A stretch of 64,000 bases of DNA from G965197715 sp965247615. GTDB lineage: Bacteria; Chloroflexota; Dehalococcoidia; Lucifugimonadales; UBA1127. Below the pieces are notes generated by a model that was not told where the DNA came from, made no database searches, and was given only the letters and a program-made list of their open reading frames with translations. The stretch spans positions 1,488,001 to 1,552,000 of the forward strand of contig OZ252022.1 in NCBI GenBank assembly GCA_965247615.1, read 5' to 3'. Made by a program: the position numbers and the translations under genes. Numbering within the stretch: position 1 is the stretch's first letter; each line of letters starts with the position of its first letter. This document shows positions 44,859 through 52,526 of this stretch, piece by piece.

Positions 44859-45178
44859 CCCCTCGGGGTCCCGCTCATGGGTGCGAGGCAATGGCAACGG
44901 AAGGATTCGGCACTCGCGGATCGCAGACGTGGGCTTCGTCACAGGCAACGGTGCCCAAAGGGCCCCCGCATGCGGTTCGAGTCCCGGCTCGTGGGCGCGC
45001 CGGAGCCGTTCCCGGGGCTGCCAAACGCACGTAGGACTTGGTGCAACGCCAAAGCACCCTGCGACGAAAGGCGTTGGGGGCGAATCCATAGCGAAACGAA
45101 AGGGCATCAGCTACCCTGCGGGCCTTCGCTCCACGGTCCGAAGGATCTCCCTACTGAAATCCCAATCGAGGAGAAGTG
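44859..45178. other. Gene-free interval upstream of the LicD-like gene
   Basis: 320 bp with no recognisable gene. It begins with GGGGTCCCGCTCATGGG (a partial repeat A) and contains GGTTCGAGTCCCGG, which looks like a tRNA T-loop but has no matching stems around it. No sigma-70 promoter is obvious. Confidence 0.55.
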
Positions 45179-46099
45179 ATGGACGACCCGGAAGAGGCAG
45201 CCTACCAGAAGACCATCAAGTCCCCGACTCCCTTGGACCCGGACATCGCGGCCCAGCGCCTCAAAGAGGTGAAGCGGATATTCGACGATCAAGGCATCAC
45301 GTTCTGGCTCGGCTCCGGTACCTGCCTCGGCGCCATCAGGGAAGGCCGCTTCATCCCCTGGGACGATGAGATGGATACCGCGTCGATTATCGGCATGCAC
45401 GGCCTCACCGAGGAGACGATCTACCGCGTCGCCGACGTCTTCAGGGCGCACGGCTTCATCCCCCGGGTCCGGCCCAGCCCGCGTCATATAAGCTTCAATG
45501 TGATCAAAGACGGGATCAGGACGGACTGGACCTGCCACCGGATCGTGAACGGACGGGCCTACGAGTTCCCGGGGGTGGAGCTTCCGCTGCACATCTACAC
45601 CCGCCTGAAAGAGATCGAATTCATCGGCGAGCTCTTCCTCGTTCCTGACCCGCCGGAAGAGTACTTGTTGGCAAAATACGGTCCCGAATGGCGGACCCCC
45701 AAAGGCCCGGGGTTCGAGGCAGACGTCGTGGGGCAGGTCCCGCATGGCGGACTGCTCAGCCCGCGTATCCGACTCCTTTGGGCCCTCACTCGCGGCAGGC
45801 TGCCCCGCTCGGCCGTCCGCCTGCGCATCTTCGACCGCGACGGCGCGCCCGTACGTGGCGCACAGGTCGCCGTCGCGGGCATCGGCCGCACGACGACCAA
45901 CGCCCTGGGCGACGCCCGTTTCCCTGTTCCAGGCGAGTCTTACTACGCGGTGACCGTCACGTACCCCGGTCACCACGAGGTCCTCTACGAAGAGGTCTTG
46001 ACCCCAGGAGGGCGCTACACCTACAGACCGGGCCCGATCGTCACCCCGGAGGAGCACTACAAAGCCGGCGTCCGCGCACTTGCGTTAATCAGGGAGTGA
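45179..46099 (+). CDS. LicD-like nucleotidyltransferase-fold protein with C-terminal regulatory-type beta domain
   Basis: 306 residues; ATG 45179 sits about 5 nt after GAGGAG. The N-terminal half carries the LicD/Fukutin signature: FWLGSGTCLGAIREGRFIPWDDEMD, with the DDE-like acidic cluster that binds metal, then DWTCHRIVNGRAYEFPG and PEEYLLAKYGPEWRTPKG. LicD enzymes transfer phosphocholine or similar groups to surface glycans. The last ~85 residues (LRIFDRDGAPVRGAQVAVAG, TNALGDARFPVPGESYYAVTV) look like a carboxypeptidase-regulatory-type beta-sandwich. No transmembrane helix. No glycan gene cluster nearby. Confidence 0.8.
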   Translation: MDDPEEAAYQKTIKSPTPLDPDIAAQRLKEVKRIFDDQGITFWLGSGTCLGAIREGRFIPWDDEMDTASIIGMHGLTEETIYRVADVFRAHGFIPRVRPSPRHISFNVIKDGIRTDWTCHRIVNGRAYEFPGVELPLHIYTRLKEIEFIGELFLVPDPPEEYLLAKYGPEWRTPKGPGFEADVVGQVPHGGLLSPRIRLLWALTRGRLPRSAVRLRIFDRDGAPVRGAQVAVAGIGRTTTNALGDARFPVPGESYYAVTVTYPGHHEVLYEEVLTPGGRYTYRPGPIVTPEEHYKAGVRALALIRE

Positions 46100-46464
46100 T
46101 CGCCCAGGCCCTCGGGGGTCGACCGCCGTACCTACCCCTCCCCATCCCGTCAACCCTCAGGCCCACGTATTCCGTGCTACGTCGACATGATTAGCTAGCG
46201 CGCCGCATCCCACCCCCGTCATTCCCGCCCCACCTCCCCGCCCCCACCCACCGTCCTTCCCGCGAAAGCGGGATTCCAGGGGTGGCGCGGCCAACCGCCG
46301 TACACCCCCACCCGCCATCCACCCCACCCCTGCCGCGACCCCGCAACCCTCACCCACATGGCCATCGCGCCAGCGACCCCCCGCTGTGCCATCCCCCCGT
46401 TGCCCCAAACAGAACATATGCCCTACCCTCCCACCAGCACAACCCCCCACAAAGGAGCTCACCC
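46100..46464. other. C-rich intergenic region with REP-like palindrome
   Basis: 365 bp, extremely C-rich on the + strand. It contains CGTCATTCCCGCC (46208-46220), the palindrome at 46255-46277 and the companion block GCCATCGCGCCAGCGACC near 46362. No gene. The Shine-Dalgarno of the next gene (AAAGGAG, 46451-46457) lies at the end. Confidence 0.65.
46255..46277. repeat. REP-like palindromic repeat
   Basis: CCCGCGAAAGCGGG is an inverted repeat with a GATTCC flank. The same core occurs at 46987-47001, 58875-58900 and 61453-61477. Confidence 0.65.
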
Positions 46465-46884
46465 ATGCCAGCAGGTGGACGCAGGCCCGGCGCCGGCGCT
46501 CCCAGGGGCAACACCAACGCCCTCAAGTTCGGTCGCCGCTCGGCGCACCTCAAGGCCATCCTCGGCGCCATATCCCAGGTCCCGGAGGCCCGCGACTACT
46601 TCGCCATGGTCCGCCGTAAGCAGATCGAGAACGAGCGCATCGCCCCCGCAGAGCTGCGCACAGCCTTGCTGGAGGTCCTGAAGGACTCTCCCGCAGCGAA
46701 CAATGCTCTCCTCACCTACCTGGGGAGGACCCGGCCAGGTTCAATCGACCCATCAACAAACGCACAAGGCGGGCAAGCAAGCGAGGACAATCAAACCAAA
46801 AACAAACCCCCTTTTACCCACCCCACCAGCTTCAAAAGTCGACAAAAAAACACAATAGCTAATCAAATACGGAGGGTCAATTAA
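46465..46884 (+). CDS. Small basic protein, possibly phage-derived
   Basis: 139 residues from ATG 46465 with AAAGGAG 7 nt upstream. The start GGRRPGAGAPRGNTNALKFGRR resembles the beginning of many phage terminase-small-subunit-like proteins (PKGNRNALKHG). The rest is helical, then low-complexity (TNAQGGQASEDNQTKNKPPF) with AT-rich codons unlike the neighbours, so the C-terminus may be degenerate. It stops immediately before the ATG of a capsid-like fragment. Function not established. Confidence 0.55.
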   Translation: MPAGGRRPGAGAPRGNTNALKFGRRSAHLKAILGAISQVPEARDYFAMVRRKQIENERIAPAELRTALLEVLKDSPAANNALLTYLGRTRPGSIDPSTNAQGGQASEDNQTKNKPPFTHPTSFKSRQKNTIANQIRRVN

Positions 46885-46941
46885 ATGGCGCTCTTGCTGA
46901 CCGAGGCGGCCAAGCTCTCCAATGACGTGGTGCTCCTCAGG
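46885..46941 (+). pseudogene. Phage major-capsid-like gene, N-terminal stub
   Basis: GGAGGG 8 nt upstream leads to ATG 46885 and MALLLTEAAKLSNDVVL, which resembles the opening of HK97-type major capsid or Mu-like head proteins in this kind of genome (MAxTLxEAAKLSxDVLLxG). At about 46940 a repeat beginning GGAGACCTTTGC replaces the rest. Only about 17 residues are original; the frame stays open to 47169 through repeat DNA. The capsid match is short and from memory. Confidence 0.4.
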
Positions 46942-47384
46942 AGACCTTTGCATAACCGTCATTGCCGCACCCCCACCCCCCGTCACCCCCGCGAAAGCGG
47001 GAGGGTGAGTTCCCTGCCCGGGAGGCTCCCATCCCTGCACCGCGTCGGACAGTCTCCGAGACAACGGGTTGAACCACGGCCCGGCAGGCGCCCGGGCGCG
47101 ACGCCCGCCTCCCGCCCTGCCATCCGCCCCTGTCCCCCGGCGCCCGGCTGCCCTATCCTCTTACCATGAGTACGCTGTGCAAACACCTCGACGCCAGAGC
47201 AGTACCGCCGACGCCTTCCGCGGGCCGGCGCTCTGGCCGCCCGACGCGCCCCGGCCGCACCCCTGGACCCGATTCGTTTCTTCCCCCATTTTTATTTCCA
47301 GCTTCAAATGGACATAAAACGAATAACGAATCGGTGTTGAGCGCACCCGCCGATCCCCGCGGCCGACGTCCCCGGCAGCCCTCG
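46942..47384. other. Repeat-rich gene-free region downstream of the phage remnant
   Basis: About 440 bp. GGAGACCTTTGCATAAC at 46940-46956 recurs (one change) at 58796-58812 and probably marks the end of a miniature repeat element. The palindrome CCCGCGAAAGCGGG lies at 46987-47001. An AT-richer patch at 47270-47340 has no conserved ORF. Nothing else is recognised. Confidence 0.6.
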
Positions 47385-48602
47385 CTACCCCCGCTCCGCG
47401 TCGCGCTTGGCCAGCAGCTCCACCACCCGGTCCAGGATCCTGTGCCCCACCTCGTACTTGGGCAGCAGCGGCAGCTCCTCCGTGGCACCACCCGCGTCCA
47501 ACAGCGTCACCCGGTTCGTGTCGGATCCGAAGCCGCTGCCCTCGGCGGACACGTCGTTCGCCGCGACGAGATGCAGCCCCTTCGACGCAAGCTTCGCCCG
47601 CGCGTTCGCCTCGACCCGCTCCGTCTCGGCCGCGAAGCCAACCTTGATCACGTCCCCCGCCACCTCCGCAACGATGTCCGGGTTCTGCTCCATCTCAATG
47701 GTCCAGTCCCTGCCTGCCCCTCGCTTCACCTTGTGGGCCGCCGCACTCTTGGGGCGGAAATCGGCCACCGCCGCTGACATAACAAGGGCGTCTGCGTTGG
47801 AGCAGGCCAGCAGGACGGCGTCGCGCATCTCCAGGGCTGTCCCTACCCGCCGCATGGCAATGCCCGGTGGGTCCGCCAGGCCCGTTGGTGCGGCTACCAG
47901 CGTCACGTGCGCCCCACGGTCCCGGGCCGCCTCGGCCACCGCGTACCCCATCTTCCCGGAAGACCGGTTGGCTACCATCCGCACCGGGTCGATGGGCTCT
48001 TGCGTGCCCCCCGCGCTCACGACGATGTGGCGCTCCGACAAGTCGCCGCCGCGCCCCAGCACCCAGCGAAGGTGGCCCACAATGGTCTCCGGCTCCTCCA
48101 TGCGTCCCAGCCCAATTAACCCGGACGCCAACCGTCCCTGTGCGGGGCCGACCACGTGGGCGCCCCGCTCCCGTAGCGTCCTCAGGTTCGCCTGAAGGGC
48201 GGGATGGGCGTGCATGTTCGCGTCCATAGCAGGGACCACCACCAAGGGGGCCGTCGTGGCCAGGGCTGTGGCCGTCAGGGCGTCGTCCGCAAGTCCCAGG
48301 GCCAGCTTCGCGATGACGTTGGCCGTGGCCGGCGCCACCACAAGCAGGTCGGACTCGATGGCCAGGGCCACGTGCTCCATCGCCAGCTCTGACTCCGGGT
48401 CGAAGATATCCGTCACCACCGGCCTGTGCGTGATGGCCCGGAACGTCAGCGGCGTCACGAACCGCGCGGCCCCACTGGTCAAGGCCACGCTCACCCGAGC
48501 GCCCGCCTGCGTAAGCTTGCTGGCCAGGTCGACGGCCTTGTAGCAGGCAATGCTCCCAGTAACGCCCAGGAGAATCCGCTTCTCTTCAAGGGGGTTGTGC
48601 AT
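47385..48602 (-). CDS. coaBC: Phosphopantothenoylcysteine decarboxylase / phosphopantothenate-cysteine ligase
   Basis: 405 residues. The N-terminal flavoprotein (CoaC) decarboxylates 4'-phosphopantothenoylcysteine: KRILLGVTGSIACYKAVDLAS, AMEHVALAIESDLLVVAPATANVIAKLALGLADD and VVPAMDANMHAHPA. The C-terminal CoaB domain makes that intermediate: VVSAGGTQEPIDPVRMVANRSSGKMGYAVAEAA, MSAAVADFRP and NPDIVAEVAGD, KVGFAAET. Full-length bifunctional form. It follows coaX by 20 bp on the same strand, so two CoA steps are co-transcribed. Confidence 0.96.
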   Translation of the reverse strand: MHNPLEEKRILLGVTGSIACYKAVDLASKLTQAGARVSVALTSGAARFVTPLTFRAITHRPVVTDIFDPESELAMEHVALAIESDLLVVAPATANVIAKLALGLADDALTATALATTAPLVVVPAMDANMHAHPALQANLRTLRERGAHVVGPAQGRLASGLIGLGRMEEPETIVGHLRWVLGRGGDLSERHIVVSAGGTQEPIDPVRMVANRSSGKMGYAVAEAARDRGAHVTLVAAPTGLADPPGIAMRRVGTALEMRDAVLLACSNADALVMSAAVADFRPKSAAAHKVKRGAGRDWTIEMEQNPDIVAEVAGDVIKVGFAAETERVEANARAKLASKGLHLVAANDVSAEGSGFGSDTNRVTLLDAGGATEELPLLPKYEVGHRILDRVVELLAKRDAERG

Positions 48603-48622
48603 GTCACCATTCCTCTCGGGTT

Positions 48623-49402
48623 TCAGGCTCGTTCAGCCGGGCGGTTCATCTCGTGGATAAGCCGCAGGCCAATGAGGGTCAGATCCTGGTTCACCGCGTA
48701 GAAGACCCCGGTCTCCTTGGCGATAAGCTCGGCCAGACCTCCCGTGGCGATGGCCTTGGCATCCTCTCCCAGCTCGGCGCGGAACCGCTTCACCATCCCC
48801 TCGACGATGGCGACGTGGCCAAAGACCAGACCGGATTGGATTGCTGCCACGGTGTTCTTGCCGATGGCCGACGACGGCGCCTGGAACTCCACCCGCCGAA
48901 GCTGGGACGTGCCCATGTAGAGGGCCTCGGCGGCGATGGTCACGCCCGGTACGATGGCGCCTCCCAGGTAGTCGCCGTCCACCGTAATGGCGTCGAAAAC
49001 CGTGGCAGTGCCGAAATCAACCACCACCAGGGGACCCCCGTACATGCGGTAGGCCGCGGCCGCGTCCACCACCCGGTCCGCGCCGACGTCCCTGGGGGAG
49101 TCATACAGGATGCGGACGCCCGTCTTGGTGCCCATGCCGACCACCATGGGCACGACGTGAAAGGAGCTCCGGGCCACCTCTTCGAAGACCGTGGTCAGGG
49201 GCGGCACGACGCTGCAGGCGATGATGTCCTCGATGTCCTCGATCTGTACGCCCTTCAGGGGAAGGAGGTTACGGATCAGCGCGGCGTACTCGTCAGGCTG
49301 GCGGTGGAGGTCGGTGAACAGTCGCCAGGTGGCGCACAGCTTCTCGCCCTGGAAGGCTCCCAGGGTGATGTTGGTGTTCCCAATGTCTAGGGCCAGCAGC
49401 AT
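48623..49402 (-). CDS. coaX: Type III pantothenate kinase
   Basis: 259 residues. It phosphorylates pantothenate, the first step of CoA synthesis, and is not feedback-inhibited in the way type I enzymes are. The ASKHA-fold motifs are MLLALDIGNTNITLGAFQGEKL (phosphate 1), SPRDVGADRVVDAAAAYRMYGGPLVVVDFGTATVFDAI (phosphate 2) and VPGVTIAAEALY. First gene of the coaX-coaBC pair. Confidence 0.95.
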   Translation of the reverse strand: MLLALDIGNTNITLGAFQGEKLCATWRLFTDLHRQPDEYAALIRNLLPLKGVQIEDIEDIIACSVVPPLTTVFEEVARSSFHVVPMVVGMGTKTGVRILYDSPRDVGADRVVDAAAAYRMYGGPLVVVDFGTATVFDAITVDGDYLGGAIVPGVTIAAEALYMGTSQLRRVEFQAPSSAIGKNTVAAIQSGLVFGHVAIVEGMVKRFRAELGEDAKAIATGGLAELIAKETGVFYAVNQDLTLIGLRLIHEMNRPAERA

Positions 49403-49419
49403 GGTAGCCTCGCGAGACC

Positions 49420-49449
49420 ATTATAGGCGTATTGACGGCACGGGTTCAA
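49420..49449 (-). promoter_or_regulatory. Promoter of coaX-coaBC
   Basis: On the minus strand TTGAAC (49449-49444), 18-bp spacer, perfect TATAAT (49425-49420). The coaX ATG is about 18 nt downstream of the -10. Confidence 0.65.
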
Positions 49450-49664
49450 AGGATGCAGCAGCGTCACGAGAAGCAAGCCCGGCTCATCCACGGCCAGACA
49501 GACGGCACACCACAAGAGGGAACAAGAGACGTTGCCACTTCAATGAGGACGCGAGGGTGCTTGCTGGGCCGACGCGATTCATTGTCCGCAATTCGCGACA
49601 CGAACCAGAGCAATTAGCCGTGCACCAGGAGTGGACATAAAGTTAATGCGTGGTCATAGGGATG

Positions 49665-51254
49665 CTAGGGTTCCTCAGCGACCCCTCCGCTGAATACGCC
49701 TTTCAGGACCGCGCTGCGCGCGCGCGGGAGCGCGCGTAAGAGATCGCTGGCGATAACCCCTGCATCGCCCAGGTCCGCAGTCACCAGGTGACCCGCCGCG
49801 GCGTGGAGGAACACCCCCGCGCTGGCCGCGTCGAAGGGTTCACAGCCCTGTGCCATGAGGCCGGTGATCACGCCAGCCAGGACGTCCCCTGTTCCCGCAG
49901 TGGCCAGGGCCGGGTTCGCGAAGGGGCTCAAGCGGACCCCACCCTCCGGAGACGCTACGACGGTAAAGGCGCCCTTGAGAACGACGGTGACGCCCCAGCG
50001 AGCAGCGGCAGCCCGCGCAGTCTCGGTCCGGTCTGCCTCCACCTCGGCGATGGTGCATCCAAGCAGCCGAGCCATCTCGCCGGGGTGAGGCGTGACCACG
50101 GCTGGAGCTCGCAAGTGCTCCCACCAGCTGGGCATGCCGGCCAGAAGGTTCAGGCCATCGGCGTCTATGACTGCGGGCAGACCCAGTGGTGCTTCCGAAA
50201 GGAGCAGAAGACGCAGGAGCTCCCGGGTGGCCGGCTGCTGGCCCAGTCCGCAGCCGATGAGAAGGACGTCGTAGTCCGCCGCGCTCTCGCACAGCAGTCT
50301 GGTGGCCTCCTCCGCTGCGATGCGCCCCGCCACGGGCTCAGGCAGTGGGACAAAAGTCACCTCGGTCAGTTTTGCGGCCAGAATGGGATGGATGCCCGCC
50401 GGTGGGGCCAAGGTGACATAACCAGCTCCCGCCCGTGCCGCGCCCATGCAAGCCAGGTAGGCGGCCCCAACGTACCTTTCGGATCCGGCTACGACCAGGG
50501 TCTTGCCAAAGCTTCCCTTGTGGGCATTTAGAGGGCGACGAGGGAGCACCCGGCGGACCGTGGAGGTGGTGAGCATATCCAGGGCGGGGTTCTCAGTGAT
50601 GTGACGTGGAATCCCGATGTCCGCAAGCGTGAGACGTCCCACTGCCTCAGCACCGGGAAGGCGGAACAACCCAAGTTTGGGACATCCCAGGGTCACTGTG
50701 ACGTCACATCTAACCGTTGCCGAGTCCGTCTCGCCGCTATCTGCATTGAGGCCCGTGGGCAGGTCGAGTGCCAGGACCCCCATTTCTGGACGTCGGGCCT
50801 TCTCCTGGCGGACCGCGTGCAGCAGACCGGAGAGGGGTGGCTGAATGGGTCGCGCACGGCCCGTGCCCAAAATGGCATCCATAACAAGGTTGGCTTCCCC
50901 AATGGACCTGCCCAGGGCTGCGAGTCTTGGGTCCTCAGATCCATCTGTCACATTGACTCCGGCCTGGACCGCAAGTGCAAGCTTTGGGTCGCTAGCCGGT
51001 CTGGTTGCACACAAATACGCCGTTGTCGCTGTGCCCCAGCTCTGGAGGTGCCGCGCTGCCACGAGACCGTCGGCGCCGTTGTTCCCCGGACCGATCAGAG
51101 CGAGCACCGTTCCAGGTGCCGCGGCTCCCATCTCACGCAGGGCAACTCGGGCCGTGGCCAGCCCTGCACGCTCCATGAGGGAATCGGTGGATACGCCGGC
51201 CGCCTCTGAGAGACGCTCCACCTGGCGCATCTCGTCAATGGTGACGATCTTCAT
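49665..51254 (-). CDS. nnr: Bifunctional NAD(P)H-hydrate repair enzyme (epimerase + ADP-dependent dehydratase)
   Basis: 529 residues. The N-terminal YjeF_N/NnrE domain epimerises NAD(P)HX (VLALIGPGNNGADGLVAARHLQ, VMDAILGTGRARPI, VLALDLPTGLNADSGE). The C-terminal NnrD domain dehydrates S-NAD(P)HX (GSFGKTLVVAGSERYVGAAYLA, VVTPHPGEMARLLGC and the ATP/ADP site FANPALATAGTGDVLAGVITGLMAQG). Its start overlaps the end of acpS by 20 nt, as is common for this pair, so translation is coupled and transcription should start at the acpS promoter. Confidence 0.95.
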   Translation of the reverse strand: MKIVTIDEMRQVERLSEAAGVSTDSLMERAGLATARVALREMGAAAPGTVLALIGPGNNGADGLVAARHLQSWGTATTAYLCATRPASDPKLALAVQAGVNVTDGSEDPRLAALGRSIGEANLVMDAILGTGRARPIQPPLSGLLHAVRQEKARRPEMGVLALDLPTGLNADSGETDSATVRCDVTVTLGCPKLGLFRLPGAEAVGRLTLADIGIPRHITENPALDMLTTSTVRRVLPRRPLNAHKGSFGKTLVVAGSERYVGAAYLACMGAARAGAGYVTLAPPAGIHPILAAKLTEVTFVPLPEPVAGRIAAEEATRLLCESAADYDVLLIGCGLGQQPATRELLRLLLLSEAPLGLPAVIDADGLNLLAGMPSWWEHLRAPAVVTPHPGEMARLLGCTIAEVEADRTETARAAAARWGVTVVLKGAFTVVASPEGGVRLSPFANPALATAGTGDVLAGVITGLMAQGCEPFDAASAGVFLHAAAGHLVTADLGDAGVIASDLLRALPRARSAVLKGVFSGGVAEEP

Positions 51255-51615
51255 TGGTCGAACCTACTACTGATGCTACGGCGTACTCGTGGGAATGGGA
51301 GAGGGAGATGGCGAGGACACTCATACCGAGCTTGGCAGCCTGAACAGCAGCACGGCCGTGGAGACGGACCTCCGGCGCTTGGCCGCGCTGGCGGACAACC
51401 TCGATCTCCCGCCAGGAGACACCGCGGATGCCGGTACCCAGGGCCTTCATCACGGCCTCTTTGGCGGCGAAGCGTGCCGCCAGTTGGGCCGTCCGCCCCC
51501 TGGCAAATGCGAGCTCCTGGGGTGTGTAGATGCGTTGGAGGAAGCGATTGCCCCAGCGCTGGACGGCGCTAGCAATACGGGGGATTTCTATGATGTCCAC
51601 GCCGACATAGAGCAT
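51235..51615 (-). CDS. acpS: Holo-[acyl-carrier-protein] synthase
   Basis: 126 residues from ATG 51615, the start matching the family's M(x)GxGxDxxEI opening (MLYVGVDIIEIPRIASAVQR); an upstream in-frame TTG would add 12 residues. It moves 4'-phosphopantetheine from CoA to ACP. FARGRTAQLAARFAAKEAVMKALGTG contains the conserved Glu/Lys of the active site, and LSHSHEYAVASVV the end block. AGAGGAA lies 14 nt upstream, rather far. Linked to nnr by overlap and functionally to coaX/coaBC and accDA. Confidence 0.93.
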   Translation of the reverse strand: MLYVGVDIIEIPRIASAVQRWGNRFLQRIYTPQELAFARGRTAQLAARFAAKEAVMKALGTGIRGVSWREIEVVRQRGQAPEVRLHGRAAVQAAKLGMSVLAISLSHSHEYAVASVVGSTNEDRHH

Positions 51616-51676
51616 TGCTGTGACGTCACTTCCTCTCGTGATCGACTGCAAGACAGGTATTGGTCAAGGCGGGAGC

Positions 51677-51705
51677 ATTATAGCCAGCGCGGCGGGCCGT
51701 GTCTA
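51677..51705 (-). promoter_or_regulatory. Promoter of acpS-nnr
   Basis: On the minus strand TAGACA (51705-51700), exactly 17 bp, perfect TATAAT (51682-51677). One of the best sigma-70 matches in the window. Confidence 0.75.
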
Positions 51706-51881
51706 TGAGGGCGTGGCGACGTTGCGGCTAGCTTGAGAATTGGAATCCATCCCTAGGCGGCAACCAGATAGGGCGGAGTACTGGTACAGGAAGGATGGCC
51801 TAGATGGGACGTCTCATTGGTGTGTTCTGAACGATTCCCGTAATAGTACTGTTATATTACTGTGCAAGTATTGGGGAATCC

Positions 51882-51910
51882 TTGACAATGGTCGGAACAC
51901 ATGGTAGTGT
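51882..51910 (+). promoter_or_regulatory. Promoter of the small HTH gene
   Basis: TTGACA (51882-51887), 17 bp, TAGTGT (51905-51910). It is preceded by an AT-rich block (51840-51868) containing ACTGTTATATTACTGT, reminiscent of the AT-rich operator region at 25.34 kb. Confidence 0.65.
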
Positions 51911-51955
51911 CTATGCCATAGACCAAAGAGGGGCCTTCGCAACAGGGGGGTACGA

Positions 51956-52180
51956 ATGGCACGCAGGCCGCGTCTAATGCAGGCGGTGGAAGAGCGCTAC
52001 AACCGTCCCCTGGAGCGGCTGCTCCCGGAGATGGTCAATGAGAAGGGCATCTCCGGGACGGCGGCGGAGCTCGGCGTGAGTAAGTCCACCGTGAGTTACT
52101 GGCTTCTGAAGCTGGGTATCAGCGTTCGCCGGGTGGCTCTAGCACCCGGGGAATCCTTGGAGGTCAAGCGGAGTCAGTAG
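51956..52180 (+). CDS. Small helix-turn-helix DNA-binding protein
   Basis: 74 residues; GGGGGG-type purines lie just before ATG 51956. The core ISGTAAELGVSKSTVSYWLLKLGI is a clear HTH in which TVSYWLLKL would be the recognition helix. A basic N-terminus (ARRPRLMQAVEERYNRP) and a short charged tail complete the protein. No effector domain is present, so it may act as a small autoregulator. It is followed by a 46-residue ORF and a strong terminator, making a two-gene transcript. It is too small to assign to a known regulator family. Confidence 0.7.
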   Translation: MARRPRLMQAVEERYNRPLERLLPEMVNEKGISGTAAELGVSKSTVSYWLLKLGISVRRVALAPGESLEVKRSQ

Positions 52181-52227
52181 TGGGGCGGTGGGCAGAGGGG
52201 CTGCACCCAACTAGTTGAGGGGGAACG

Positions 52228-52368
52228 ATGCGCATCCAGTTTATCGGCAGGATTTCTGAGCTGTTGACGACTCTCCGGGTGATCTTGGCGGACTTTCCCA
52301 CCATTCGGGCCGCTGACGTGACCCCAAGGATGCTAGCTGAAGCGCGGCTTTCTAGTCGCCGGAACTAG
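52228..52368 (+). CDS. 46-residue ORF downstream of the HTH gene
   Basis: ATG 52228 is preceded by GAGGGGGAA, a very good Shine-Dalgarno, and ends in TAG at 52368. The product begins MRIQFIGRISELLTTLRVIL, amphipathic to hydrophobic, followed by a charged half ending LAEARLSSRRN. It lies between the HTH gene and the terminator at 52389, on the same strand. The combination of a strong ribosome-binding site and operon position supports a real small protein. No family is recognised. Confidence 0.5.
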   Translation: MRIQFIGRISELLTTLRVILADFPTIRAADVTPRMLAEARLSSRRN

Positions 52369-52388
52369 CTGGCGCATTCGACGGTACA

Positions 52389-52435
52389 GGAAGAGCCTGC
52401 GTGCTTGGAGGGGAAGCACGCAGGCTCTTCCTTTT
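52389..52435 (+). terminator. Strong intrinsic terminator
   Basis: An 18-bp perfect stem (52389-52406 with 52414-52431) around a 7-nt loop GGAGGGG, followed by TTTTCG. The left arm includes GAAGAGCCTGCGTGCTT. It ends the HTH/46-residue transcript and is the clearest terminator in the window. Confidence 0.85.
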
Positions 52436-52526
52436 CGCTGAGACATGCCGGTGTGACGCGGGGCTCCTTCGTCGGGCAAAGAATGATCAGAGGATTCGCA
52501 GGTCTGGCGAGCGATGGAGGCGCAGT

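Noticed and set aside
44970..45010. tRNA-like T-loop GGTTCGAGTCCCGG
   Set aside because: No acceptor, D or anticodon stems can be drawn around it.
47166..47777. 203-codon rightward ORF
   Set aside because: Most of it is the antisense of coaBC; its N-terminal part is repeat-rich and low-complexity.
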